From Opitutales bacterium (GTDB lineage: Bacteria; Verrucomicrobiota; Verrucomicrobiia; Opitutales; T3Sed10-336), in contig SLTG01000143.1 of the NCBI GenBank assembly GCA_007130045.1, positions 1 through 48,273 of the forward strand: DNA of 48,273 nt, written 5' to 3'. Under the pieces are notes generated by a model. The model was not told the origin of the DNA. It saw only the letters and a program-made list of their open reading frames with translations, and did no database searches. Position numbers and translations under genes: made by a program. The first letter of the stretch is position 1; each line of letters opens with the position of its first letter. Of the stretch, positions 9,146 through 18,278 are shown piece after piece.

Positions 9146-11545
9146 TCACTCATACGGCCAACGCCACTCGCGAATCTCCGGCATATCTTCCCCATACTTG
9201 TGGATGTAATGTTTATGCTCGATCAGCTTGTCGCGCATCATCTGCTTGGCGTAGGCCGCGCGCGGTCCTAAGTGGGGTACGCGGTCGATGACGTCCTGCA
9301 CCAGGTTGAAGCGGTCCAAATCGTTGAGCACCACCATGTCAAACGGCGTCGTCGTGGTGCCTTCCTCTTTATAGCCGCGGACGTGCAAGTTCTTGTGGTT
9401 GGTGCGGCGGTACGTGAGCCGGTGGATCAGCCAGGGATAGCCGTGAAAGGCGAAGATAATCGGTTTACTGGTAGTAAACAGGACGTCGAATTCCGGGTCG
9501 CTGAGGGCGTGCGGGTGTTCATTGGGCGATTGCAGCCTCATCAGGTTGACGACATTAATGACGCGGACCTTGAGTTCGGGCAAGTGCTTTCGCAGCAGAT
9601 CGACGGCGGCCAGTGTCTCGATCGTCGGCACATCGCCGCAACAGGCCATGACCACATCCGGCTCGCCGTCCTGGTCATTACCGGCCCAATCCCAGATGCC
9701 AACTCCCGCCGTGCAATGCTTGATGGCGGCGTCCATGTCCAGCCATTGGGGTTGCGGCTGCTTGCCCGCCACAATCACGTTGACATAATGCCGGCTGCGC
9801 AGGCAGTGATCGGTCATCGAGAGCAGCGTGTTGGCATCGGGGGGCAGGTAAACACGGATGATCTCGGCCTTCTTGTTGACCACGTGGTCGATGAAACCGG
9901 GGTCTTGATGGCTGAAGCCGTTGTGGTCCTGCCGCCAAACGTGCGAGGTCAGCAGGTAATTCAAGCTGGCGATGGGCCGCCGCCAGGGAATGTGCCGCGT
10001 GACCTTGAGCCACTTGGCGTGCTGGTTGAACATCGAGTCAATGATATGGATGAACGCCTCGTAACAATTAAAGAAACCATGCCGGCCCGTCAGCAGGTAG
10101 CCCTCCAGCCAGCCCTGACACTGGTGCTCGGAAAGTATCTCCATGACCCGCCCGTCGGGCGACAAATGCTCATCCTCTTGTAGCGTCTCGCCCATCCAGC
10201 AGCGACCGGTCGCTTCGAAGACGGCATCCCAGCGGTTGGACGCGTTTTCGTCGGGGCTGAAGACGCGAAAGTTCCGCGTTTTCATGTTCCGCTTCATGAC
10301 GTCCCGGATGAATTCTCCCTGAATGCGCGTCGCCTCGGCATAGACCGAGCCGGGTTTGTCCACCTTAACGGCGTATTGGCGGAAGTCAGGCATCCGCAGC
10401 TCTTTCAGCAGCAGTCCGCCGTTGGCATGCGGGTTGGCCCCCATCCGGCGGTCTCCGTGCGGAGCCAGCTCGCGCAGCTCTTCAACCAGCCGGCCTTCTT
10501 CATCAAAAAGCTCTTCCGGCCGGTACGACTTCATCCACTCTTCCAGCCGCCGGACATGGTCCGGGTTCTTGTGCATCTGCCCCAACGGGACCTGATGCGA
10601 GCGCCAAAAATCCTCCACCTTCTTGCCGTCCGCTTCGGCGGGACAGGTCCAGCCCTTGGGCGAGCGCAGGACGATCATCGGCCAGGCGGGGCGCTGCAGC
10701 TTTCCATTGGCACGAGCTTCTTTCTGGATGCACTGGATTTCTTCAATGACGCGTTCCAATGTCAGGGCCATCCGCTGGTGCATTTCTTCCGGCTCACGCC
10801 CTTCAACGTGGTACGGTGTCCAGCCATAGCCGCGCAGTAAGCTATCCAATTCCTCACGGCTGATGCGCGCCAACACCGTGGGGTTCGCGATTTTGTAGCC
10901 GTTCAAATGCAGGATCGGCAGCACCGCGCCGTCATGCACCGGATTTAGGAACTTGTTGGAGTGCCATCCGGCCGCCAGAGGTCCGGTTTCCGCCTCCCCG
11001 TCACCGATGACGCAGGCCGCGATCAGATCGGGGTTATCGAAGACCGCGCCGAATGCGTGCGCCAGGGCATACCCCAGCTCGCCCCCTTCGTGAATCGAGC
11101 CGGGCGTCTCTGGAGCGGTGTGGCTGGGAATGCCGCCGGGAAAGGAAAACTGCGTAAACAGCCGCTTCATGCCTTCTTCGTCTTCGGAGACGTTCGGATA
11201 GAGTTCGCTGTAGGTCCCTTCCAGATAGGTCTGGGCCACCAGTGCGGGACCGCCATGTCCCGGGCCGGTGATGTAAATCATGTCGAGATCATATTTCTTG
11301 ATCAGCCGGTTGAGATGCACGTAGGGGAAGTTCAAGCCGGGCGTCGTGCCCCAGTGGCCCAGCAGCCGCGGCTTGATGTGCTCCTGACCGAGCGGCTTTT
11401 TTAGCAGCGGATTGTCGTACAAGTAGATTTGTCCGACGGACAAATAATTGGATGCCCGCCAATAGGCATCGACCTTGCGCAGCTGCTCGGCGTCGAGCGG
11501 ACCTGCGGCCATTTCCGTTGCGGTGTGCGTTCGTACTTCGTCCAT
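9146..11545 (-). CDS. xfp: Xylulose-5-phosphate/fructose-6-phosphate phosphoketolase
   Basis: Thiamine-diphosphate enzyme that splits xylulose 5-phosphate (or fructose 6-phosphate) with phosphate into acetyl phosphate plus glyceraldehyde 3-phosphate (or erythrose 4-phosphate). The 799-residue length is typical. Seen: [67 protein letters not shown], and the ThDP motif [11 protein letters not shown]...WHSNKF; the C-terminal half has [12 protein letters not shown] and [17 protein letters not shown]. The ATG at 11545 follows AAGGGAGAACGCC, a good ribosome-binding site. With ackA downstream it gives ATP and acetate from sugar phosphates without pyruvate. This pair has a patchy distribution in Gram-negatives, so transfer is possible, but I see no mobility genes beside it. 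Confidence 0.97.
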   Translation of the reverse strand: MDEVRTHTATEMAAGPLDAEQLRKVDAYWRASNYLSVGQIYLYDNPLLKKPLGQEHIKPRLLGHWGTTPGLNFPYVHLNRLIKKYDLDMIYITGPGHGGPALVAQTYLEGTYSELYPNVSEDEEGMKRLFTQFSFPGGIPSHTAPETPGSIHEGGELGYALAHAFGAVFDNPDLIAACVIGDGEAETGPLAAGWHSNKFLNPVHDGAVLPILHLNGYKIANPTVLARISREELDSLLRGYGWTPYHVEGREPEEMHQRMALTLERVIEEIQCIQKEARANGKLQRPAWPMIVLRSPKGWTCPAEADGKKVEDFWRSHQVPLGQMHKNPDHVRRLEEWMKSYRPEELFDEEGRLVEELRELAPHGDRRMGANPHANGGLLLKELRMPDFRQYAVKVDKPGSVYAEATRIQGEFIRDVMKRNMKTRNFRVFSPDENASNRWDAVFEATGRCWMGETLQEDEHLSPDGRVMEILSEHQCQGWLEGYLLTGRHGFFNCYEAFIHIIDSMFNQHAKWLKVTRHIPWRRPIASLNYLLTSHVWRQDHNGFSHQDPGFIDHVVNKKAEIIRVYLPPDANTLLSMTDHCLRSRHYVNVIVAGKQPQPQWLDMDAAIKHCTAGVGIWDWAGNDQDGEPDVVMACCGDVPTIETLAAVDLLRKHLPELKVRVINVVNLMRLQSPNEHPHALSDPEFDVLFTTSKPIIFAFHGYPWLIHRLTYRRTNHKNLHVRGYKEEGTTTTPFDMVVLNDLDRFNLVQDVIDRVPHLGPRAAYAKQMMRDKLIEHKHYIHKYGEDMPEIREWRWPYE

Positions 11546-12093
11546 GGCGTTCTCCCTTGGTGCAGCCAGGTAAGTGATAAGAAATCGCTTTTTTGGGGCC
11601 GCGGACGCTCAGCCGCTGGTACGGGTCTGAAGGAGCGCTCTCATGTAAAAAGGTGTGCCAAATCGGTGCGGCGATGTCAAGTCCGGCTTCAGAGGCGCCT
11701 GGAACGTTCTCAAGGCGTGGGTGATACAGACCCAGTGGCCGCAAGACTGCCCGATGAAACGCGTCCGGCACGGTCCGGTGGCACAGCGGTTCTGTCGTGA
11801 GCGTTCAGGCTTTCGCCCACATCATCACAGGCTCGGTGTCGTAATCGGGGAATGGGTCATCGCGACGGGGCTCGATGACGCATTCCGAAGGCTCCGGCGG
11901 CGCCCTCGCCGGTGCAACGCGCACGCCCTGTTTGTTTTTGAACACGTGCGCCGCGGGCCTTGCGGTGAGGGACGCTATATAATCCGCCCAATCCGGGTTC
12001 AATGAATGGCGGGCTCCATCCCTTTATCTGTGCGCCCTGAAGGGTGTTCGACGACGCGTATCGCGTGCCGTCGGGACTCCGGAATCCTAGGTT
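11546..12093. other. Intergenic region between divergent xfp and amtB
   Basis: About 650 bp lie between the xfp and amtB starts; this entry covers the part outside the sigma-54 site. On the minus strand there is a perfect TTGACA (complement of 11674-11680) in the upstream region of xfp, but no good -10 at 16-18 bp. On the plus strand TATATAAT (11976-11983) lacks a matching -35. Open frames here (for example 11805-12002 minus) have no recognisable family and no ribosome-binding site, so I call no gene. Confidence 0.5.
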
Positions 12094-12110
12094 TGGCACA
12101 GGTCGTGCTT
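12094..12110 (+). promoter_or_regulatory. Sigma-54 (RpoN) type promoter upstream of amtB
   Basis: TTGGCACAGGTCGTGCTT contains the invariant GG (12095-12096) and GC (12107-12108) separated by exactly 10 bp, and the -24 box TGGCAC is a full match to the RpoN consensus. The -12 box is GTGCTT against TTGCW. The predicted start would be near 12120, leaving a leader of about 75 bases before the amtB ATG at 12195. Known: amtB-glnK operons in many Gram-negatives are driven by RpoN with NtrC under nitrogen limitation. I could not find a convincing NtrC binding palindrome upstream. Confidence 0.7.
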
Positions 12111-12194
12111 ACAGCAGTTCGCCGGTATTCATCGCCGGTGTGTGTTCAGAATTCAAACCCAATTCCAGAGAGAATAAAGCAAAGGAATGATAAT

Positions 12195-13685
12195 ATGAAA
12201 TATTGGTACAAAATCGTTTTAATCATGTCGGGGGCGCTCGCCTTGACTCTGGCTCCGGCTTTCGCCCAGGAGGAGGACGAGGCGCCGACACGTGAAAGCC
12301 TGATTGGGACCGGGCTGATAACCGAGGACGAGTTCGCCGCCTTTGAAGACGACGGGCTGTCGGTCGAGGAGATTGCCGATCAGGTTGGTCTCAAAGCCGA
12401 GTACATGGAGATGGTCGAGGGACACGGTTTCCACAGCTATGCCTTCGACTTCTTCGTCGTCAGTATGCTCTGGACGGTCATGGCCGCCGCCCTGGTCTTC
12501 CTGATGCACCTGGGCTTTGCGACTCTGGAAACGGGAATGACTCGTCAGAAAAACGCGGTCAACGTGCTTTTCAAGAACGTATTCATTATTTCGATTGGAA
12601 TCGTCACCTACGCCCTGATCGGATTCAATATGCACTACCCGGAAGGGGATTGGATCATTTCGAACGTCTTCGGACTGGGTAGCCCGATCGCCGATCTGAA
12701 TGCCGGTCTCGGTGGCACCTTCGGTTACGGGGGGGTCGGTCTCGCGATGACCGGATACGGCGACTTCATCTTCCAGGCAATGTTCGCCGCGACGGCGGCA
12801 ACGATTGTTTCCGGGGCCGTGGCGGAGCGAATCAAGCTTTCGTCCTTCCTGATTTTCACTCTTGTGTTGGTTGCCTTGGCCTACCCGATCGCCGGTTCCT
12901 GGCACTGGGGCGAAGGTTTCCTCGCGCAGCTTCCAACCGGAGCCTTCTACGACTTTGCCGGGTCCTCCGCGGTGCACGGTTTCGGCGGGTTCGCCGCGCT
13001 CGGCGCCGTGCTGATCCTCGGACCGCGCGCCGGGAAGTACCTATCGGGCGGGAGAATGCGTCCGATCCCGGGACACAACCTGCCGCTGGCGACCATCGGT
13101 GTGTTCGTTCTCTGGTTCGGTTGGTTCGGATTCAATGGCGGGTCGGTGCTTTCGGCCGAGCCGCAGGACCTCGGTCTTGTGTTCACGACCACGGCGATCT
13201 CCGCCGCGATGGGGGCGCTTGCCGCGATGATGACCTCGTGGATGCTCCTGAAAAAGCCCGACATCACCATGGCGCTCAACGGTGTCCTGGGTGGCCTGGT
13301 CGGCATCACCGCCGGCGCCGACGCGGTCGGTCCATGGGGGGCGCTCTTTATCGGACTGGTGGCGGGCGTCATCGTCGTCTTCTCGATCATCTTCTTTGAC
13401 AAGGTGAAGATCGACGACCCTGTCGGAGCCATTTCAGTGCACGGAATCTGCGGGATATGGGGAACGGTTGTACTGGGCTTTATGGTCGAGGACATCAGCA
13501 TCGTTTCCCAGGTGATCGGCACAGTGGCGTTCTGTGGATTCGCGTTTGTCGTTGCGGTTGTGATCGCGTTGATCCTTAAAGCCTTAATGGGCTTCCGGGT
13601 AAGCCCTGAAGAGGAGGAAGAGGGACTGGACCTCTCCGAACACGGTGAGGAAGCGTATCCGGACTTTGGAAAGGTCACCGGCTGA
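12195..13685 (+). CDS. amtB: Ammonium transporter with signal peptide and N-terminal extension
   Basis: Inner-membrane ammonium channel. From the ATG at 12195 the product is 496 residues; AAAGGA at 12181-12186 gives a well-placed ribosome-binding site, so the longer frame to 12006 is rejected. Seen: a cleavable signal peptide (residues 1-22, ALTLAPAFAQ), then a 55-residue acidic linker (EEDEAPTRES...FEDDGLSVEEIADQVG) before the first channel helix; the ETGMTRQKNAVN motif; the two pore histidines in DFAGSSAVHG (about residue 260) and VGAISVHG (about 415); and FGWFGFNGGS. The C-terminal cytoplasmic tail (LDLSEHGEEAYPDF) is the part that docks P-II. It is followed by glnK 99 bp downstream, the usual pairing, with a sigma-54 promoter in front. 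Confidence 0.95.
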   Translation: MKYWYKIVLIMSGALALTLAPAFAQEEDEAPTRESLIGTGLITEDEFAAFEDDGLSVEEIADQVGLKAEYMEMVEGHGFHSYAFDFFVVSMLWTVMAAALVFLMHLGFATLETGMTRQKNAVNVLFKNVFIISIGIVTYALIGFNMHYPEGDWIISNVFGLGSPIADLNAGLGGTFGYGGVGLAMTGYGDFIFQAMFAATAATIVSGAVAERIKLSSFLIFTLVLVALAYPIAGSWHWGEGFLAQLPTGAFYDFAGSSAVHGFGGFAALGAVLILGPRAGKYLSGGRMRPIPGHNLPLATIGVFVLWFGWFGFNGGSVLSAEPQDLGLVFTTTAISAAMGALAAMMTSWMLLKKPDITMALNGVLGGLVGITAGADAVGPWGALFIGLVAGVIVVFSIIFFDKVKIDDPVGAISVHGICGIWGTVVLGFMVEDISIVSQVIGTVAFCGFAFVVAVVIALILKALMGFRVSPEEEEEGLDLSEHGEEAYPDFGKVTG

Positions 13686-13698
13686 TTAACTAACAAAC

Positions 13699-13739
13699 GG
13701 CCGGTGCGGGAGGTGCGACAAGATCTCCTTGCACCGGCC
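13699..13739 (+). terminator. Intercistronic hairpin between amtB and glnK
   Basis: GGCCGGTGC (13699-13707) pairs with GCACCGGCC (13731-13739); an inner GGAG/CTCC pair extends the stem. The following bases are ATTTAAAAA rather than a T-run, so it may be a partial terminator or a stability element that sets the amtB:glnK ratio. Confidence 0.55.
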
Positions 13740-13745
13740 ATTTAA

Positions 13746-14123
<378 letters not shown>

Positions 14124-14150
14124 GGCCGCTCGCCCGAAACAAAATTCAAC

Positions 14151-14189
14151 ACCGGCTGCCGGATTCGTGTCCGGCAGCCGGTTTGTTTT
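14151..14189 (+). terminator. Rho-independent terminator after glnK
   Basis: ACCGGCTGCCGGA (14151-14163) pairs perfectly with TCCGGCAGCCGGT (14170-14182) around a 6-base loop and is followed by TTGTTTTTG. It closes the amtB-glnK operon. Confidence 0.9.
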
Positions 14190-14662
14190 TGATTCGCACC
14201 GGTCGTGAGGCTTCCATCGCGGCAGGAGCATGAGCGGATCGAAAATGAAGGAATGAAATAGCCCTTTCGACCTGCGAATTGCCCGCACAATATCAGCGCA
14301 ACAATTCAAATTGATGCGAATCTATGATTATTTCTGATGCCAAGGTTCTTCCATTAACGGGATTTGGCAACCGCTCCTAGCGGAGTGTTTGATGCGTATG
14401 ACTTTTAATAAAAGAGTTCCCTTTGTTGGGATATGGATACTCTGAGGAGAGACAAACCGTGGAGGTTGTCTTGTGTGTTTTTGTAAAATGAATAATATAA
14501 ATCAGTTATGACTACAATAATTCCCGGGGGAATGGGGAAGCCGGCGGATCGGTTTTCCTGTTAAAAAAAATTTTTCGCAATAAGTAAAAATTTTTTCTTG
14601 ATTTCTCGTGGGCTCAATGATTTTTATTAATGCTAAAAGTTTGACTTAAACCCATAAGAGCT
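14190..14662. other. AT-rich intergenic region before the PEP-CTERM gene
   Basis: About 470 bp without a supported gene. The last 150 bp are much richer in A/T than the rest of the window (runs of A then T near 14562-14596). Small features: the palindrome TTCCCGGGGGAA near 14521 and CCGCT/AGCGG around 14372-14384. This is probably the promoter and leader of the 14663 gene; no regulator site is recognisable. Confidence 0.5.
14598..14627 (+). promoter_or_regulatory. Possible sigma-70 promoter of the PEP-CTERM gene
   Basis: TTGATT (14598-14603) and TTTTAT (14622-14627) are 18 bp apart, 35 bp before the ATG at 14663, within an A/T-rich tract. Boxes are imperfect, so this is tentative. Confidence 0.3.
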
Positions 14663-15460
14663 ATGAAATTCAAAACCATCCTGGCACTCCTGATAATGTC
14701 TCCCGCCCTCGCCATCATGCCAGCGAGTATTAATGCGCAGAACATTATTTTTAATTCGGGCGGGGCAGACCTGACTTTCTTCTACGACAGCAGCGACGAG
14801 GGTTCGTTTGATGTCGTGTTCCGGAACAAAGGGAATACGAATGCGGACGGATTGACCAACCCGTATCCCGGCCCTCCGGGAGGGGTGGGCGCCGGCGACG
14901 ACTACCAATACGACTCGCTGCTGGTGCAAACTTCGGGATTGCCCTCGCGGGAACTCAACGGGGTGAATTACTTCGTCACTCCGGCCGACGGCGCCGGCGC
15001 CGGATTCGAGTTGGAAGACTTTCCCGATCAGCCCGACTTCGGCGTGCGCACCCGCTTTCGCGAGCTGGACAACGGAGACGTAATCGACCAGTTCGAGAGC
15101 TTCACGCTGACGCTGAATTGGGATGCGTCGGACAAACCGGCGGGAGCGGAGTTCGCGATGTGGAACTTCACCGGCGATGCGGGTCAGCTGGAAGTTCTCT
15201 ATGAAACGCTCGCTTCGGATTTCAGTCACGACTGGCCGGCCTGGGGCCACACCCATTGGCATTGGGGATTTACGGAAGTCGGCGACTACACGCTCGCGTT
15301 CGATTTTGCCGGGAACCTTCCCGGAGGCGGTCAGACCGACTTCGGCGCGACCAGTGTCGATTTTGTTGTGGTCCCCGAGCCGCGGACCGTCGGCCTGCTG
15401 GCGGGCCTGGGGGCTTTCGGCCTCGTGTACCTGCGTCGCCTTCGCAGGAACCGCAGTTGA
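14663..15460 (+). CDS. PEP-CTERM sorted protein with choice-of-anchor M-like motif
   Basis: A 265-residue exported protein. Seen: a signal peptide (residues 1-24, ASINAQ); a beta-rich body; the motif GHTHWHWGFTEVGDYTLAF at about residues 195-214, which fits the H-x-H-x-x-W-x-F-x(4)-G-x-Y-x-L core of the choice-of-anchor M / actinobacterial surface-repeat domain; and a C-terminal PEP-CTERM tail VVPEPRTVGLLAGLGAFGLVYLRRLRR (VPEP box, one helix, Arg-rich end). PEP-CTERM tails are processed by exosortase and the proteins go to the outer surface or exopolysaccharide. The His/Trp cluster suggests metal or heme binding, but that is inference. The same domain occurs in the protein at 18279-19391, and a Zn/Mn-type ABC importer lies 9 kb away. 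Terminated by a hairpin at 15484. Confidence 0.75.
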   Translation: MKFKTILALLIMSPALAIMPASINAQNIIFNSGGADLTFFYDSSDEGSFDVVFRNKGNTNADGLTNPYPGPPGGVGAGDDYQYDSLLVQTSGLPSRELNGVNYFVTPADGAGAGFELEDFPDQPDFGVRTRFRELDNGDVIDQFESFTLTLNWDASDKPAGAEFAMWNFTGDAGQLEVLYETLASDFSHDWPAWGHTHWHWGFTEVGDYTLAFDFAGNLPGGGQTDFGATSVDFVVVPEPRTVGLLAGLGAFGLVYLRRLRRNRS

Positions 15461-15483
15461 CGAATCTCCGCGGAAACGCGAAG

Positions 15484-15517
15484 GTGCGGGCCGGCCGGAA
15501 CGGCGGCCCGCACTTTT
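15484..15517 (+). terminator. Rho-independent terminator after the PEP-CTERM gene
   Basis: GTGCGGGCC (15484-15492) pairs with GGCCCGCAC (15505-15513), directly followed by TTTT. It separates the PEP-CTERM gene from the downstream spermidine-synthase-like gene. Confidence 0.8.
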
Positions 15518-15587
15518 CGTGCCGCTGGCGGCGGGTGGTTCAGGGCGCGGGAGCGTTTCGGGATAATCCGGCGAAGGGACGACGAGC

Positions 15588-18158
15588 ATGACTTCCGAGG
15601 AAAGTTGGGCGACACGAGAGGAAACCGGTACCGGAGATTTCGATACGAAAATCTGGCGGATGGCGGTTTCCCTCGGGTTGCTGAGCGGCGCCGCGGCGCT
15701 CGGACACCAGCTCCTTTGGACCCGCCGGATGATCGATTTGCTCGGCGCGGGAGCCGAATCGACCTCGCGGGTGTTCGGGGTGTTTTTTCTCGGCCTGGCG
15801 CTCGGTGGCGCCGCCGCTTACCTGCTGGTCCGCCGAATCCGCTCGCCGTGGCTGTGGCTCGCTGGGGCCGAAATCGCAATCCTTCTGCTCGCGCTGCCCA
15901 TCTACCTGCTCCCCGCCTGGAGCGGCGCGTTATGGCCGTGGCTGGGTCCCGAAGCGCTGGCCGGACCAGCGGGGGCGGCGGTGAGACTCCTGCTTTCGGT
16001 TCTGCTGCTGCTTCCCCCCGCCTTTCTTATGGGCTGGTTCCTTCCCGTGATGGCCGCCGCGCTCCTGGACGGGCGGCGAACCCTGCAGCGGCATGGTGTG
16101 CGGCTTTACGCCTGGAACACCTTGGGCGGGGTAGCCGGGTTGGGGCTCACCGCCGGTGTGACGCTGCCGGTTATGGGCGCCCCTGGCGCGTTCGTGTCGG
16201 TCGTGCTGCTGAATGCCGTCGTTGCGGCGGGGTGTTGGACCCTGCACCGAAGGTCCGGGCCGATGGTTCCCGCGCGTCCGCCGCACTGGGACCGCAGGGC
16301 GTCGCGCGCAACCCGATCCCCCGAACGGATGCTCCTTATGGCGCTCGCGTTTCTATCCGGTTTCGGCATCCTCGCCCTGGAGGTTGCGTTTCTGGAAATG
16401 CTCATGCTCGTGGCCCCGCTTTCGTTCTACGCGCCGGCGGGCGTCTTGTTCTGTGTCATTCTCCTCCTCGCCCTGGCCGCGTTCCTGGCGGGATCGCTGC
16501 AGCGCCGCATAGGGACGGGCGAGGTGCTCGTCCTTGCGCTCGCCGGGACTGCGGCGGCCGCCGCGGTCGCTCCGCTGGTGTTTTTCGGGTCCGCCTACCT
16601 GACGGGAGGTCTGCCGCCCTCGGAATCGTTTTCGCTTTTCCTGCTGCGACTGATTCTGTTTGCGGTGCTGGTGACGGGGCCGGCCTTTCTCTGTGCGGGA
16701 CTGGTGTTTCCGGTGATAACGGCCCGCCGGGGCCGGACCGGTGATCCGCGGGGAACCGAATGGGGCATGCTCCTTGCGGTCAACGGCGTCGGAGGACTGG
16801 CCGGCGCGGAGCTGACGTATCGCTTCCTGTTTCCCCGGTTCGGCCTTTACGGCGCGTGCCTGGCGGTGGCCGGGGTTTACGCCGGGGCGGCGTTCCTTGT
16901 CGCGGGCGGATTGATCGAAGGCGAACGGCGTCGTTCCGGTTATCGGATTGCGGCGATCGGCGTGGCCGCATTCATCCTCCTGTGTATCGAGCCCGTGCGC
17001 GCCGTCGCCGTCGTGAATCCGTTCATGCGCCTCTCCGTGCTCGAACACTGGAGCGGGCGCGAGGGTACCCTCGCCGTTGTCGAACGCCCCGATTTTGGAC
17101 GGGGGTTGCTTTCCTACAACCAGTACATGCTGGGGACAACCGCTGCTCGGCACGACCAGGCCCGGCAGGCACACCTGCCCCTTATTCTGCACCCGAATCC
17201 GAAGCGAGCGGCGTTCATCGGTATGGCCACGGGAATCACGCCGGGCGCCGCGCTCCTGCACACCGATCTCGAAGAAGTGATTTCAATCGAGCTTTCCTCG
17301 ATGGTGGCGACCGCCGCCGAAAAGTACTTCGTCGATTACCAAAACGGACTTTTCTCCGATCCCCGCTCGCGGGTCGTGGTTGAAGACGGGCGAACCTACA
17401 TCGTCGCGGGCGCCGGGCGATTCGATGTCGTCGCCGGAGATCTCTTTCTGCCGTGGGGACCCGGCGAAGCGCGCCTGTACAGTGTCGAACACTTTCGGGC
17501 GGTCCGCGAGTCCCTCAAGCCGGGAGGGTTGTTCTGCCAATGGCTCGCGCTTTATCAGCTCCGGCCCGAGGACCTGGAAATCATCCTTCGCACCTTCGGG
17601 CGCGTCTTTCCGGAGACGCACCTGTTTGTGAACGGATTCGGTTCCGAATCGCCGTCGCTTGCGGTGGTCGGCTTCGCCGAAGGAGGCGGACTCGACTGGG
17701 AAACGGTCGGAGCGAGGACCCGCGAAGTGCGCGATCAAGGGAGGGTGAGGGACCTGTTGATGCGCCACCGTGCCGGCCTGGAACTCCTTTACCTCGGGCA
17801 AGCTCGGACGGATGATCACGGGCCGGTCCACACTTTGAACAACATGCTCATCGAGCTCGCGGCCGGACGGGAGCGGGTCACCGGGAACCCGTCGCAAAAG
17901 TACCTGAGCGGCGTGCGATGGGAAAGCGTTGTCGCGGAGCGCAGGGAGAGTATGCGAGGCTCTTTCGATTCCGTTTCGGAGGAAATGATCGAGCTCGCGA
18001 CGCTGTTGACCGAGCGCGGACGCCGCATCCGTTACAATCAACCGCTCTCGGCAGGCGACGAACGCCGTATCTCCGAACTCTTCCCCTCCGAACTCCGCGA
18101 CGACCGTAATTTCGACCCGATCGCCTGGCCCGGGACGCTGCCGCCGGCTCTGAGGTAA
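15588..18158 (+). CDS. Membrane-fused spermidine synthase-like protein
   Basis: An 856-residue fusion of a polytopic membrane region and a soluble aminopropyltransferase-like domain. Seen: about 12-14 hydrophobic helices between residues 20 and 490, starting with a conserved block (GAAALGHQLLWTRRMIDLLGAG, FFLGLALGG) typical of the fused SpeE family; then a Rossmann-type domain from about 510 with FIGMATGITPGA (SAM/dcSAM-binding loop near 540), SIELSSM, VEDGRTYI and GDLFLPW, followed by SVEHFRAVRESLKPGGLFCQWLALYQL. Members of this family are widespread in PVC bacteria and delta-proteobacteria; whether they make polyamines or modify another substrate is not established. AAGGGA 8 bases before the ATG supports the start. 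It lies between the two anchor-M proteins but has no clear tie to them. Confidence 0.8.
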   Translation: MTSEESWATREETGTGDFDTKIWRMAVSLGLLSGAAALGHQLLWTRRMIDLLGAGAESTSRVFGVFFLGLALGGAAAYLLVRRIRSPWLWLAGAEIAILLLALPIYLLPAWSGALWPWLGPEALAGPAGAAVRLLLSVLLLLPPAFLMGWFLPVMAAALLDGRRTLQRHGVRLYAWNTLGGVAGLGLTAGVTLPVMGAPGAFVSVVLLNAVVAAGCWTLHRRSGPMVPARPPHWDRRASRATRSPERMLLMALAFLSGFGILALEVAFLEMLMLVAPLSFYAPAGVLFCVILLLALAAFLAGSLQRRIGTGEVLVLALAGTAAAAAVAPLVFFGSAYLTGGLPPSESFSLFLLRLILFAVLVTGPAFLCAGLVFPVITARRGRTGDPRGTEWGMLLAVNGVGGLAGAELTYRFLFPRFGLYGACLAVAGVYAGAAFLVAGGLIEGERRRSGYRIAAIGVAAFILLCIEPVRAVAVVNPFMRLSVLEHWSGREGTLAVVERPDFGRGLLSYNQYMLGTTAARHDQARQAHLPLILHPNPKRAAFIGMATGITPGAALLHTDLEEVISIELSSMVATAAEKYFVDYQNGLFSDPRSRVVVEDGRTYIVAGAGRFDVVAGDLFLPWGPGEARLYSVEHFRAVRESLKPGGLFCQWLALYQLRPEDLEIILRTFGRVFPETHLFVNGFGSESPSLAVVGFAEGGGLDWETVGARTREVRDQGRVRDLLMRHRAGLELLYLGQARTDDHGPVHTLNNMLIELAAGRERVTGNPSQKYLSGVRWESVVAERRESMRGSFDSVSEEMIELATLLTERGRRIRYNQPLSAGDERRISELFPSELRDDRNFDPIAWPGTLPPALR

Positions 18159-18278
18159 CCGGAGACGGGCATCCAGGTGCCGGCCCACGGATTGGAGGTG
18201 TGGAAGAGATTCTAGCCCGATGGCGCTCCAGACCCGAAGATCGCATCCTGCGTGCGAAACTCATGCTGGAAGAGTGAG

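Noticed and set aside
9272-10183. 303-codon plus-strand ORF opposite to xfp
   Set aside because: Antisense shadow of a clearly identified enzyme gene.
11805-12002. 65-residue minus-strand ORF (MNPDWADYIASL..., TTG start) between xfp and amtB
   Set aside because: No ribosome-binding site, rare start, no recognisable family; lies in a promoter region.
14372-14384. Second sigma-54-like site (TTTGGCAACCGCTCCTAGC) upstream of the PEP-CTERM gene
   Set aside because: Spacing between GG and GC is 12 bp, not 10; does not fit RpoN.
18200-18277. 25-codon ORF with GTG start (EEILARWRSRPEDRILRAKLMLEE) after the spermidine-synthase-like gene
   Set aside because: Too short, and the GGAGG lies only 1 base from the start; could be a remnant but cannot be supported.
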